Origin: Pedobacter sp. MC2016-24
Lineage (GTDB): Bacteria; Bacteroidota; Bacteroidia; Sphingobacteriales; Sphingobacteriaceae
DNA: 64,000 bases
Direction of reading: 5' to 3'
Assembly (NCBI RefSeq): GCF_015223055.1
Contig: NZ_JADFBX010000002.1
Location: 372,001 to 436,000, forward strand
Shown one piece after another: positions 33,930 to 43,027 of this stretch. The notes beneath the pieces are model-generated. The model did no database searches. It was not told where the DNA came from and saw only the letters and a list, made by a program, of their open reading frames with translations. How positions within the stretch are numbered: position 1 is the first letter of the stretch; each line of letters opens with the position of its first letter. The translations under genes were made by a program, and so were the position numbers.

Positions 33930-35135
33930 ATGAAAAAGATTCTACTCAGTTTTTTACTGGCAGTACCTGTTCTGGGATTTTCACAATCCTTTCAGGTCAA
34001 TCTTCAGGGACAAAAGCAAACTGCCATGGGTGGTGCTGGTGCCGGAGTGGCATTGGATGAAGCATCCGTATTTTTTAACCCGGGGGCGATTTCCTTTTTG
34101 AAGCAAAACGGCGTACAGGCAGGAGCACATGCCATTATGTTGAAAACAGCTTTCAACGCAAGCGGATCTAATGTTACAGAATATAACAAGAATAAAATAC
34201 CAACGCCTTTTGCGGCTTACGCAGTGTTCGGATCGCCAGAGAATAGGTTAAGGTTTGGTTTGGGGGTGTATACTCCATTTGGTGGTGCGATGCACTGGCA
34301 AGAGAACTGGACCGGTAAGTACACGGTAACCTCGCTGGACTTACGTGCTATTTATATCCAACCTACTTTGAGCTTAAAAATCAGCGATAATGTAGGTATT
34401 GGTGGTGGTTTAGTATATGCGTTGGGACATGTAGATCTGAAAAAAGCATTGCCATACAGTAATAACGGCCAACAAACTACCGCGCAGCTGAAAGGTGACT
34501 CTAAAGACTTTGGCTGGAATGCAGGTATTTTTATCAAAACCATTTCAGGTGTGTCTATCGGTGTTACCCACCGTTCACAAGTAACGGCCAAAGTTGAAGG
34601 CGGCGAAGCCAATTTCTTCAATGCACCAGCTTCTGTTCAACCATCTTTACCTAGTAGCTTTGATGCTACCTTACCTTTGCCTGCTACCAGTACTGTTGGT
34701 TTCGGCTTTTATCCATCAGAAAAGACAACCATTGCGCTTGATGTAAACTGGGTTTGGTGGCATGCTTATAAAGACCTGACTTTTTATTACAATAACAATA
34801 CCTCTACGCCTTCTGCCCGTAACTACCATGATGCAGCTACTTTCCGCGTGGGTATCCAGAATGAAACGACTTCTTTCTTAACCTTAAGGGCAGGAGCAGG
34901 CTACGCGCTTAGTCCGGTAGGTACAGGTTATGTAACCCCAGAGGTTCCTGATGCCGACCGTGTACTTTTGAGCGCTGGTATTGGTTTAAAACCTAGTGCG
35001 CGTTTTAACATCGACTTTTCTTTCCTATACGAAAATGTAAAAGCCAGGACAGAAACCAATATCGAGTCGGGCTTAAGCGGAACGTTTAAAACCGTTGCTT
35101 ACATTCCTGGAATGGCATTATCTTATAAATTCTAA
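33930..35135 (+). CDS. OmpP1/FadL/TodX family outer membrane transport protein
   Basis: The 401-residue barrel protein has a signal peptide (to about residue 18, GFSQS) and the FadL N-terminal hatch motif FQVNLQGQKQTAMGGAGAGVALDEASVFFNPGAISFL. Family segments LRFGLGVYTPFGGAMHWQENWTGKY and SIGVTHRSQVTAKVEGGEANF follow, and the C-terminus ends in MALSYKF. It probably lets hydrophobic compounds such as fatty acids cross the outer membrane. The SGNH lipoprotein gene follows 17 nt downstream and may release such substrates. Confidence 0.93.
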   Translation: MKKILLSFLLAVPVLGFSQSFQVNLQGQKQTAMGGAGAGVALDEASVFFNPGAISFLKQNGVQAGAHAIMLKTAFNASGSNVTEYNKNKIPTPFAAYAVFGSPENRLRFGLGVYTPFGGAMHWQENWTGKYTVTSLDLRAIYIQPTLSLKISDNVGIGGGLVYALGHVDLKKALPYSNNGQQTTAQLKGDSKDFGWNAGIFIKTISGVSIGVTHRSQVTAKVEGGEANFFNAPASVQPSLPSSFDATLPLPATSTVGFGFYPSEKTTIALDVNWVWWHAYKDLTFYYNNNTSTPSARNYHDAATFRVGIQNETTSFLTLRAGAGYALSPVGTGYVTPEVPDADRVLLSAGIGLKPSARFNIDFSFLYENVKARTETNIESGLSGTFKTVAYIPGMALSYKF

Positions 35136-35152
35136 TCCTCAACAGAAACATC

Positions 35153-36439
35153 ATGAAACCAACATATTTTTACAAAAGTGCATTTGTCCTTGCCATTCTT
35201 GGTATGGCAGCCTGCAAGCCAACCATTGATTCGGAAGTAAAACCGAGTAAAGGCAGTGCAGATTTTTCGCGTTACATTGCTATTGGTAACTCCCTTACCT
35301 CGGGCTTTGCAGATGGAGGTTTATACCTGGAAGGACAACAGAACTCCTTTCCGTTAATGATCGCCAATCAAATGAAAACTGTAGGCGGTGGCGATTTTGC
35401 TACACCTTTCTTCCCTGCTGATAAAGCAAATGGAAGTGGTTATCTTAAATTAACTGCCCTAACCAATAATGTTCCAACTATTGCTCCTGAAACTTCTAAC
35501 CTGGCGGTACGTGCACAAGTAGGCGGAGTTAATTTTTTAATCAGGTATACTGGTGAAATCAATAATTACGGTGTTCCTGGAATTCAGCTTCTATATGCTC
35601 AGGTAGCTGGCTATGGTAGAGCTAACCCTTATTATGAACGGTTGTTAACTGATGCTACTTTGGATACCAAGTATCTGGATTTTGTAACGGCCAAACCATT
35701 TACTTTTTTTAGCAACTGGTTAGGTAATAATGATGTTTTAGGCTATGCTACTGCCGGAGCAACAGGTGCTGCACCTACGCCAAAAGCTACATTTACTGCG
35801 CTTTACCAACAGGTAACAGATAAGCTTACTTCCAATGGAGCCAAAGGTGTTGTTGCTACCATTCCAGACGTAACTAAAGTCGCTTATTTCAATACGGTAA
35901 CTCTAAAAACTTTATTGGCTGCAATTAATGCTACACCTGCAGGAGCTAGTGTCACCACCATTTATATTCAAACAGGTACTGGTGCAGTAAGGGCAGCCAC
36001 TGCTGCAGATAAATTTACTTTGCCATTAAGTTCTGATGGTGTAATGGGGAAACCGAATGCTGCTTTGCAGCCTTATGGTTTAGACCCACGCAATCCGGTT
36101 GAAAGCAAATATGTATTAGATCCGGCAGAGATCGTTGTGGTTAATGATTACATCAGCTCTTATAATGCAAGCATTAAAAGTATTGCCAACGCAAAAGGCC
36201 TGGCTATCGTAGATGCTTATGCCTTGCTTAATGAATATGGTGCCGGTAAATGGGTAAATGGTGTATTTGTAAATGCCGATTTTATCAAAGGAAATCTGTT
36301 TTCTTTAGATGGCATCCATTTGACACCACTTGGTTATGCAATCACTGCTAACGCGTTTATTAATGCAATCAATAGCAAATACGGTTCAAGTATTCCAACA
36401 GTTGACGTAACGAATTACAGGGGAGTTAAGTTCCCTTAA
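35153..36439 (+). CDS. SGNH/GDSL hydrolase family lipoprotein
   Basis: The 428-residue lipoprotein signal ends at Cys21 (LGMAACKP). The nucleophile block is IAIGNSLTSGF (GNSL, a GDSL variant; Ser48 by position), block III is NWLGNNDVLGYA, and the catalytic Asp/His pair is DGIHLTPLGYAITA near the C-terminus. These are the four SGNH signatures, so an esterase or lipase role at the outer membrane is likely. Insertions between blocks make it longer than minimal GDSL enzymes. The 17-nt gap to the FadL-like gene suggests an operon for lipid or ester use. Confidence 0.9.
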   Translation: MKPTYFYKSAFVLAILGMAACKPTIDSEVKPSKGSADFSRYIAIGNSLTSGFADGGLYLEGQQNSFPLMIANQMKTVGGGDFATPFFPADKANGSGYLKLTALTNNVPTIAPETSNLAVRAQVGGVNFLIRYTGEINNYGVPGIQLLYAQVAGYGRANPYYERLLTDATLDTKYLDFVTAKPFTFFSNWLGNNDVLGYATAGATGAAPTPKATFTALYQQVTDKLTSNGAKGVVATIPDVTKVAYFNTVTLKTLLAAINATPAGASVTTIYIQTGTGAVRAATAADKFTLPLSSDGVMGKPNAALQPYGLDPRNPVESKYVLDPAEIVVVNDYISSYNASIKSIANAKGLAIVDAYALLNEYGAGKWVNGVFVNADFIKGNLFSLDGIHLTPLGYAITANAFINAINSKYGSSIPTVDVTNYRGVKFP

Positions 36440-36471
36440 GACTGGCCGTTTAGACCGGTTTGGTGACCATC

Positions 36472-36510
36472 AAACAGGCCCTGGAAGTTTTCTTCCAGGG
36501 CCTGTTTTTT
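36472..36510 (+). terminator. Terminator after FadL/SGNH operon
   Basis: AAACAGGCCCTGGAAG (36472-36487) and CTTCCAGGGCCTGTTT (36492-36507) form a perfect 16-bp stem with a TTTT loop, followed by more T. It is a textbook intrinsic terminator 32 nt after the SGNH stop. Confidence 0.93.
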
Positions 36511-36534
36511 ATATAAGTAGAGTTGCCTTTTGGG

Positions 36535-36655
36535 CTTTCCTGGCTAGCTTCTTCCGACTTTCTTCTGACCTGCTTCTGACCTTCTTCGGAGAAAAGGGCT
36601 TTTTTAGGACGATAACAGACGAAGCTCCGAAGGAATTCAGACTAAGCCCGACCGT
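36535..36655. repeat. Short imperfect tandem repeats (TTCTGACC type) with inverted repeats
   Basis: From 36548 the sequence CTTCTTCCGACTTTCTTCTG, then ACCTGCTTCTGACCTTCTTCGG, holds three to four imperfect ~11-bp units. CTTCGGAG (36584-36591) is inverted at 36625-36632 (CTCCGAAG), and GGGCTT/AAGCCC are also inverted. No coding frame is present; origin unknown. Confidence 0.45.
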
Positions 36656-37255
36656 TTAGTGCTTCAATTTATCTTTAAACAGTTTTTCCAATTTTTCCAT
36701 TTTGGGTAAAATCACCATTTTACAATAGGGTTCGCTGCCGTTTTTATTAAAATAATCCTGATGGTAATTTTCTGCTACATAGAACGGACTGGCTTTGGTA
36801 ATCTCTGTAACAATTGGCTTATTAAATGCTTTCGCATCATTCAGGGTTTTTTTGTATTTTTCTGCGAGCAGTTTTTGCTCGTCATTGTGGTAGAAAACAA
36901 CGGAACGGTACTGAGTGCCAACGTCGGCACCTTGCCTGTTTAATGTAGTTGGATCATGACTTTTCCAGAATACCTCCAGTAATTCTTCATACTTAATAAC
37001 TGCGGGATCATAAGTGACCTCAATAACTTCAGCATGCCCTGTTGTGCCTGTGCATACATCTTCATAAGAAGGCCTGGCAACGGTGCCACCTTCATATCCT
37101 GATTTGACGGCATTAACGCCTTTAAGTTGCTGAAATAACGCTTCCGAACACCAAAAGCAACCCATTCCAAAAGTTGCTTTCTGCAGTTTTTTAGGTTGGG
37201 CATTTACACTGCCTACCGATAAAAGGACGATGACCATTAATGACAATAGCTTCAT
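36656..37255 (-). CDS. msrA: Peptide-methionine (S)-S-oxide reductase MsrA, secreted
   Basis: The 199-residue enzyme reduces methionine sulfoxide in proteins. The catalytic motif GCFWC holds Cys33 (with Cys36), followed by SEALFQQLKGVNAVKSGYEGG and the substrate-binding stretch VCTGTTGHAEVIEVTYDP. The C-terminal half has DVGTQYRSVVFYHNDEQ, standard for MsrA. A signal peptide (MKLLSLMVIVLLSVGSVNAQ) indicates export to the periplasm, so it repairs envelope proteins. No extra resolving cysteine is obvious beyond Cys36 and Cys185 near SEPYCKM. It stands alone, convergent with the SGNH gene. Confidence 0.95.
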   Translation of the reverse strand: MKLLSLMVIVLLSVGSVNAQPKKLQKATFGMGCFWCSEALFQQLKGVNAVKSGYEGGTVARPSYEDVCTGTTGHAEVIEVTYDPAVIKYEELLEVFWKSHDPTTLNRQGADVGTQYRSVVFYHNDEQKLLAEKYKKTLNDAKAFNKPIVTEITKASPFYVAENYHQDYFNKNGSEPYCKMVILPKMEKLEKLFKDKLKH

Positions 37256-37500
37256 GATGTTAAAATCTAAAGGGATTTATTTCCCTATATAAAGTACGCA
37301 ACTAATGTGCAGATAGTTTCTACAGATTAAAGTTGGGGGCTAACTTTACAAATAGGTGATAATTTTACAACTCGCCGGTCTGGCTGTTAATAACTTAAAG
37401 TCTTGTTGATTAGTGTTTTCGATGTATAAAAATCCAGCTTTTGATGTTTATTAACAATACTTTCTTAAATTTAACTGTTATTACTCATAAATAAAATATT

Positions 37501-38463
37501 ATGTCCACACCTTATATTCCTTGTCTGGATCTTGGTTCATACATCAATGGAAATGAAGAACAGCGTAAAAAATTCTCAGACGAACTGGGTCGTGCTTTTA
37601 ACGACTCCGGTTTTGTAACCATCACCAATCACGGGGTTAGTCAGGAATTGATTGATCAGCTTTATAAAAATATACAGGCTGCCTTTGGTTTATCACCTGA
37701 GCAAAAAAAGAAATATGAAAAAGTTGAATTGGCCGGACAAAGGGGCTATACCAGTCCGGGTAAGGAAACTGCAAAGGGCGCTAAAACAGCCGATTTAAAA
37801 GAATTCTGGCAAATTGGTCAGGAAGTTACGGATGGTGATCCGATTAAAAGTCAATATCCTGATAATGAATTTCTGGAAGAGATTCCCGGCTTTAATGAAG
37901 TAACCCGCGAAATTTATCAGCGTTTAGAAAGTAATGGTACACACTTGCTGCGCGCCATTGCCACTTACCTGAACTTGCCTATCGACTATTTTGATAAGCA
38001 GGTGCACAATGGCAATTCGATTTTGAGGGGAATTCATTATTTTCCAATTGAAAATCCAGATGCTTTGCCTGACGATGCGGTACGTGCCGGCGCACATGAA
38101 GACATCAACCTGATCACCTTGTTGATTGGTGCCAGTGCCGATGGTTTAGAGGTTTTGACACGTAGCAACGAGTGGTTGCCAATTAAAGCACACCATACTG
38201 ATATCGTAGTTAATGTAGGCGATATGTTACAGCGGTTAACGAATAACAAATTGAAATCAACTACGCACCGTGTGGTTAATCCACCTCGTGAACTGATGAA
38301 AACTTCAAGGTTCTCCGTTCCGTTCTTTTTACACCCAAGAAGTGATATGGATTTAACCAGCCTGGATTCCTGTATCGATGAGGAACATCCAAAGGCTTAT
38401 ACTGACATGACAGCAGGGGAGTATCTGGACGAAAGATTAAGAGAAATTGGTTTGAAAAAATAG
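37501..38463 (+). CDS. Isopenicillin N synthase-like 2-oxoglutarate/Fe(II) oxygenase
   Basis: This 320-residue cytosolic oxygenase has an N-terminal DIOX_N domain (about 5-115; IPCLDLGSYINGNEEQRKKFSDELGRAFNDSGFVTITNHGVS) and a C-terminal jelly roll with the iron ligands His199, Asp201 (AHEDINLITLL) and His256 (TTHRVVNPP), plus Arg270-x-Ser272 (SRFSVPFFLHP) for the 2-oxoglutarate carboxylate. All catalytic residues are intact. The family oxidises small molecules; the substrate is not clear from the locus. It has a short shared terminator with the gene on the other strand. Confidence 0.92.
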   Translation: MSTPYIPCLDLGSYINGNEEQRKKFSDELGRAFNDSGFVTITNHGVSQELIDQLYKNIQAAFGLSPEQKKKYEKVELAGQRGYTSPGKETAKGAKTADLKEFWQIGQEVTDGDPIKSQYPDNEFLEEIPGFNEVTREIYQRLESNGTHLLRAIATYLNLPIDYFDKQVHNGNSILRGIHYFPIENPDALPDDAVRAGAHEDINLITLLIGASADGLEVLTRSNEWLPIKAHHTDIVVNVGDMLQRLTNNKLKSTTHRVVNPPRELMKTSRFSVPFFLHPRSDMDLTSLDSCIDEEHPKAYTDMTAGEYLDERLREIGLKK

Positions 38464-38466
38464 TGA

Positions 38467-38491
38467 AAAAGGGGCTTTTAAAGCCCCTTTT
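38467..38491. terminator. Bidirectional terminator between convergent genes
   Basis: AAAAGGGGCTTT (38467-38478) pairs with AAAGCCCCTTTT (38480-38491) around one central base. It ends the plus-strand oxygenase and overlaps the last codons of the minus-strand serine hydrolase gene. Confidence 0.85.
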
Positions 38492-40292
38492 CTATTGCTT
38501 TTATGATGGCATCCTGTATTCTGCCACGGATTTTTAAATTGCTCAGTTTATCGGTTACTGTTGGGTAAACCCTGTTGGATAAAAATACGTAAACCAGACC
38601 TCTGGCTGGATCAACCCATACGCAGGTGCCAGTATAACCGGTATGTCCATAGGTTTGCGCAGAAGCCAGTTCTGACGGATATTTTTTAGTCAGGTCGGGA
38701 TCCCAACGGTCAAAGCCCAGTCCGCGTCTGCTTACATTGGATTGCTTGGCGGTAAACATATCCACAGTTTCCGGCTTGAAGTATTCCTGCCCACCATAGG
38801 TTCCCCTGTTTAACAACATTTGGTATAGAATACCTACGTCATTGGCGCTGGCAAAGAGTCCGGCATGCCCGGAAACGCCTCCCGCAAGTGCCGCACCCTG
38901 GTCATGCACATAGCCCTGAAGTAAAGTTTTCCGGAAGTAAGTGTCTTGTTCTGTAGGTACGATCTTATCTTTTGCGAAACGGTCTCTCGGTAAAAAGCCT
39001 GCAGTTTGCATGCCTAATGGCGTATAAAAATTGTCCAGCACATATTGGTTTAAGGGGATGCCACTGATACGTTCTACAATATCTTTCATCACGTACATGC
39101 TGATGTCGCTATATACATATTGTCCCCTGGTTTTGATTGGAGAACTGAGCATTTTTGGCCACATCACATCTTTGAAGTAATCTTTTTTGATGAAATAGTT
39201 GTCGGCAACTTTGGTAGGGTAGGCGGTGCTGGAATCCCGGCTATAATCGCCTGTTTTGATAAAATTGTGGAATGGGATGTAAGGAATGAAACCCGCCTGG
39301 TGCAACATCACTTCCCGAACTTTAATCTCATTCATGGGTGATGTTCTGGCTTTTGGTATATAAGCCCCAATATTGGTGTCCAGGTTGAGTTTGTGCTGCT
39401 CGTACAGTCGCATCACTGTTGGTGTAGTTGCTGTTGTTTTAGTTAAAGAGGCCAGGTCAAATATATCAGCTACATTTTCTGAAATTCCATTTTCATAGGT
39501 GTGGTGGCCATAACCTTTATTAAAAATAACTTTGCCGTCTTTGGCCACAAAAACAACGATTCCTGGGGCGGCCTGGGCACGGATGGCTTCGTTGGCAATG
39601 TTATCAATTTCTTTAAGGTTGTCGGAATTAACGCCTGCATCCTCCGGTAGCGTGTATTTGAAACGGCTGGCAGTGGTGCTAAAGCCAGTGCCGGCGCTGT
39701 ATTTTGGAGAAAGGGTAACTGGTAATTTGGCATTCAGGCCTATGCCGCCAAAAATGATTTGTGGTAAAACGGATGCAGCCAAAGGTGTAATTTGGTCGGT
39801 CCATAAAATGGGCGATTGTAAGGCATCAAATGCTGCAACAGATTTTCCTTCGCCAAATATCGTAAGGATGACCTGTTTACTTTTGGCCAGGTTGAGGATG
39901 AAGTTGACTGTTCTTAAATCGCTGCTTGCTGCTGAAGGTATGGCAACCACAATGGTATTGAAATATTTCAGATCATCTTCAAGGTCGTTAAGTGTTGGTG
40001 TGCCCTGGTAATTGCTGGCGGAGAAGGTGGTGATTTTAGTGTATTTGCTCAACAGGCTGTCAAATACGCTTTGCTGTGGAAATCCGAGGTTGACCGATGC
40101 TATGTTTTTTTTATCCAGGTTACTCAGCGGAAGTATATTGCCCTGGTTGTTGAGTAATACTGTATTGTTGCTGATGTTGTTTAGAATGGCTACCGTTTGC
40201 TCATTTCTTTGATGTTCCTGCGCGCAGGCATTGAAAGTGAATAAAGCAAGAAGACTGATGCTGATGATGCCCGATAAGCGATTTTTTCTCAT
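38478..40292 (-). CDS. Serine hydrolase (beta-lactamase fold) with N-terminal GH3 C-domain remnant
   Basis: The 604-residue secreted, probably lipid-anchored protein begins with a signal ending FNACAQ. Residues about 35-205 (NNTVLLNNQGNILPLSNLDKKNIASVNLG, ILTIFGEGKSVAAFDALQSPILWTDQITPLAASVLPQIIFGG) look like the C-terminal domain of GH3 enzymes, but the catalytic GH3 N-domain is missing. Residues about 225-600 form a class C beta-lactamase/esterase domain with Ser282-x-x-Lys285 (SLTK) and YSDISMYVM as the Tyr-x-Asn-like motif, plus HTGYTGT near the KTG position. In many Bacteroidota a full GH3 domain is fused to such a hydrolase, so this is a shortened version. It may act on peptidoglycan or its fragments. 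Confidence 0.85.
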   Translation of the reverse strand: MRKNRLSGIISISLLALFTFNACAQEHQRNEQTVAILNNISNNTVLLNNQGNILPLSNLDKKNIASVNLGFPQQSVFDSLLSKYTKITTFSASNYQGTPTLNDLEDDLKYFNTIVVAIPSAASSDLRTVNFILNLAKSKQVILTIFGEGKSVAAFDALQSPILWTDQITPLAASVLPQIIFGGIGLNAKLPVTLSPKYSAGTGFSTTASRFKYTLPEDAGVNSDNLKEIDNIANEAIRAQAAPGIVVFVAKDGKVIFNKGYGHHTYENGISENVADIFDLASLTKTTATTPTVMRLYEQHKLNLDTNIGAYIPKARTSPMNEIKVREVMLHQAGFIPYIPFHNFIKTGDYSRDSSTAYPTKVADNYFIKKDYFKDVMWPKMLSSPIKTRGQYVYSDISMYVMKDIVERISGIPLNQYVLDNFYTPLGMQTAGFLPRDRFAKDKIVPTEQDTYFRKTLLQGYVHDQGAALAGGVSGHAGLFASANDVGILYQMLLNRGTYGGQEYFKPETVDMFTAKQSNVSRRGLGFDRWDPDLTKKYPSELASAQTYGHTGYTGTCVWVDPARGLVYVFLSNRVYPTVTDKLSNLKIRGRIQDAIIKAIEKGL

Positions 40293-40427
40293 ATGTTTTG
40301 TGCCTTGTAATAAGCTTTTGCTTATTGTAAACGTATTTTGATCGTTTAAGGTATGGATTTTGACCGTAAATATACCTAAATAAGCCTTATTTTGCCTAAA
40401 TTAGCAGCTTTACCGGAGCGATTATAC

Positions 40428-42284
40428 ATGTCAGATATTATACAACTTTTACCCGATAGCGTTGCCAATCAAATAGCGGCAGGAGAGGTCGTGCAACGAC
40501 CTGCATCGGCAGTAAAAGAACTATTGGAGAACGCCATAGATGCAGGAGCGAATAAAATTCAACTCATCCTTAAAGATGCCGGAAAGGCATTGATTCAGGT
40601 GATTGATAACGGAAGTGGAATGAGTGTAACCGATGCACGGATGTGCTTTGAAAGGCATGCCACTTCGAAAGTAAGGAAAGCCGAAGATTTATTTGCCATC
40701 CGGACGATGGGTTTCAGGGGAGAAGCGATGGCTTCTATTGCTGCAATTGCCCAGGTGGAAATGAAAACACGTCGTCATGACGATGAGTTGGCTACCCTCA
40801 TTGAGATTGAAGGATCTACGTTCATCAAACAGGAACCGGTTGCGGCTTCAGAAGGTACCAGCATTTGCATCAAGAACTTATTTTTTAATACTCCTGCCAG
40901 ACGTAACTTTTTGAAAAGTAACCCTGCAGAGATGCGGCACGTGCTTGACGAATTTCAACGCGTATCATTGGCACATCCTGAAATTGCTTTCAGTTTACAC
41001 CACGATGGGGTAGAGATTTACCGTCTTCCTTCGTCGGTATTGAAACAGCGCATTGTCCATCTGTTTGGAAACAATTACAATCAGCGTTTAATACCCGTTG
41101 AAGAGGAAACAAGCATCATCAATTTAAAAGGATATATCGGCAAGCCTGAGTTTGCTAAAAAAACGCGTGGCGAACAGTTTTTCTTTGTGAACAACCGTTT
41201 CATTAAGGATCCATATCTGAATCATGCGGTAAGTAAAGCCTATGAGGAATTGCTTCAGGACGATCATTTTCCACTTTACGTCTTGTTTATCGACATTGAT
41301 CCGGCCAATATTGATGTGAATGTACATCCAACCAAAACGGAGATCAAATACCTGGATGAAAAGTCCATTTATGCCATCATCCATTCGGCGGTGAAACGCT
41401 CGTTGGGCAGGTTTAACATCAGTCCGACTATTGACTTTGACCAGGAAACTGGCTTTAGTGGTATGATTACCCCTAAAGCACCGGATGAAATTGTGCCACC
41501 AAGCATTAGCTTTAATCCTGATTTTAATCCTTTCTCCGGAGATAAGAGTACGTCAAACCGCGCCTCTTATGCGGGCAGTAGCAATTGGGGCGGTGGTATT
41601 TCTCCAAGTACCAGAAATTGGGGCTCATTATATGAAATCGCAAATCATCAGGAGCCTGAGCAAACGGCGATAGAGATACCAGGCGAGTTACAAGACGATA
41701 CTTTTGTACCTGTTCAAAAGCAACTGATGCAGGTGCATAACCGTTATATCATTTCGCAGATTAAGTCTGGATTGATGGTTATTGACCAGCAGGCCGCACA
41801 TGAACGTATTTTATACGAACGTTTTATTGTACACCTGGAAGATAGAAAGGGTGCGTCGCAGCAAAGCCTGTTCCCGCAAACGGTTACTTTAAGTCCTAAT
41901 GACTATGAACTGGCTAAAAGTTTGCTGGACGACATTAAAAGCTTAGGTTTTGAAGTGCGCGAGTTTGGGAAAAATACTTTGGTGATCGAAGGGATTCCTG
42001 TAGATCTGGGAAGCAGCAATATCAATGAAACCCAGCTGTTTGAACACCTGATTGAAGGTTTTAAAAATTCACAACAAGAATTAAAGCTGGATAAAAGAGA
42101 TGCCCTGGCCAAAAGTATGGCCCGCAACAGCGCCATAAAAAACGGTACGGTTTTAAGCCAGGAAGAGATGAATACATTGATTGAACAGCTTTTTGCCTGT
42201 AAAAGTCCTAATTTTAGTATCAGTGGCAAGCCTGTGGTTCAAACGATTGGATTGACAGAGTTAGATAAAAAATTTGATAAATAG
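40428..42284 (+). CDS. mutL: DNA mismatch repair protein MutL
   Basis: MutL couples mismatch recognition by MutS to strand removal. The start at 40428 (MSDIIQLLPDSVANQIAAGEVVQRPASAVKELLENAIDAGA) gives 618 residues; the longer frame adds 12 non-family residues. The GHKL ATPase motifs are ELLENAIDAGA (Asn35), DNGSGM and GFRGEA. The C-terminal dimer domain contains DQQAAHERILYE, matching the MutL endonuclease motif DQHA(X)2E(X)4E with His changed to Gln; the downstream CPHGRP motif is changed to CKSPNFSISGKPV. Thus endonuclease activity may be absent or altered. The rhomboid gene starts 6 nt downstream. Confidence 0.95.
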   Translation: MSDIIQLLPDSVANQIAAGEVVQRPASAVKELLENAIDAGANKIQLILKDAGKALIQVIDNGSGMSVTDARMCFERHATSKVRKAEDLFAIRTMGFRGEAMASIAAIAQVEMKTRRHDDELATLIEIEGSTFIKQEPVAASEGTSICIKNLFFNTPARRNFLKSNPAEMRHVLDEFQRVSLAHPEIAFSLHHDGVEIYRLPSSVLKQRIVHLFGNNYNQRLIPVEEETSIINLKGYIGKPEFAKKTRGEQFFFVNNRFIKDPYLNHAVSKAYEELLQDDHFPLYVLFIDIDPANIDVNVHPTKTEIKYLDEKSIYAIIHSAVKRSLGRFNISPTIDFDQETGFSGMITPKAPDEIVPPSISFNPDFNPFSGDKSTSNRASYAGSSNWGGGISPSTRNWGSLYEIANHQEPEQTAIEIPGELQDDTFVPVQKQLMQVHNRYIISQIKSGLMVIDQQAAHERILYERFIVHLEDRKGASQQSLFPQTVTLSPNDYELAKSLLDDIKSLGFEVREFGKNTLVIEGIPVDLGSSNINETQLFEHLIEGFKNSQQELKLDKRDALAKSMARNSAIKNGTVLSQEEMNTLIEQLFACKSPNFSISGKPVVQTIGLTELDKKFDK

Positions 42285-42289
42285 CACGC

Positions 42290-43027
42290 ATGAACCAAAT
42301 ACACATACCTCCGGTAGTTAAAAATCTGCTGATCATTAACGCCCTCTTTTTTGCAGCAAAGTATGTACTGAAAAATGCAAATATCGACCTGGATTATCTG
42401 TTGGGTGCATTTTATTTCGATTCGCAGTTTTTTAGGGTATGGCAACCGGTCAGTTACATGTTTATGCATGGTGATTTTATGCACATCCTGTTCAACATGT
42501 TCGGTTTGTTCATGTTTGGTGGGGTATTGGAAGCCAGATGGGGCATGAAGCGTTTCCTTAATTTTTACATGATTACCGGATTGGGGGCTGTTGCACTTCA
42601 AATGGGTGTTCAGGCTTATGAAGTTTATCACATTACGGGTTCTGTATTTCATAATCCGGTATTTATCGATATTGCAGCCAATCATGTACAATTGCCCCCG
42701 GGTTTAACACAGGCCCATCAAAATACTTTAATAGGCATTTACGGCTTTCCGATGATTGGTGCCTCTGGTGCAATATTTGGCCTCCTGGTAGCGTTTGGTA
42801 TGTTGTATCCAAATACGGAACTGTACCTGATGTTTATTCCGATTCCGGTAAAGGCTAAATTTTTTATTCCGCTATACATTCTTTTTGAGTTGTATATGGG
42901 GGTGGCCAACCTGCCGGGTGATTCGGTTGCGCACTATGCGCACCTGGGCGGTGCATTAATTGGCTTCATACTTGTTAAGCTTTGGAAGGATAAAAACAAC
43001 GATAGATTTTATACATATTATGAATAA
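42290..43027 (+). CDS. Rhomboid-family intramembrane serine protease (copy 1)
   Basis: The 245-residue membrane protein has six to seven helices. The conserved His/Asn of helix 2 lie in HGDFMHILFNMFGLFMFGG; the catalytic serine is in IGASGAIFGLLVAFG and the catalytic His in HYAHLGGALIGF, the standard GxSG...H dyad. Rhomboids cut membrane proteins inside or near the bilayer. A loop of about 45 residues between helices 3 and 4 (FHNPVFIDIAANHVQLPPGLTQ) is typical of Bacteroidota members. It is translationally coupled to a second rhomboid (8-bp overlap). Confidence 0.93.
   Translation: MNQIHIPPVVKNLLIINALFFAAKYVLKNANIDLDYLLGAFYFDSQFFRVWQPVSYMFMHGDFMHILFNMFGLFMFGGVLEARWGMKRFLNFYMITGLGAVALQMGVQAYEVYHITGSVFHNPVFIDIAANHVQLPPGLTQAHQNTLIGIYGFPMIGASGAIFGLLVAFGMLYPNTELYLMFIPIPVKAKFFIPLYILFELYMGVANLPGDSVAHYAHLGGALIGFILVKLWKDKNNDRFYTYYE

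Noticed and set aside
36535..36655. CRISPR array
   Set aside because: Units are ~11 bp and imperfect, without regular spacers; no cas genes in the window.
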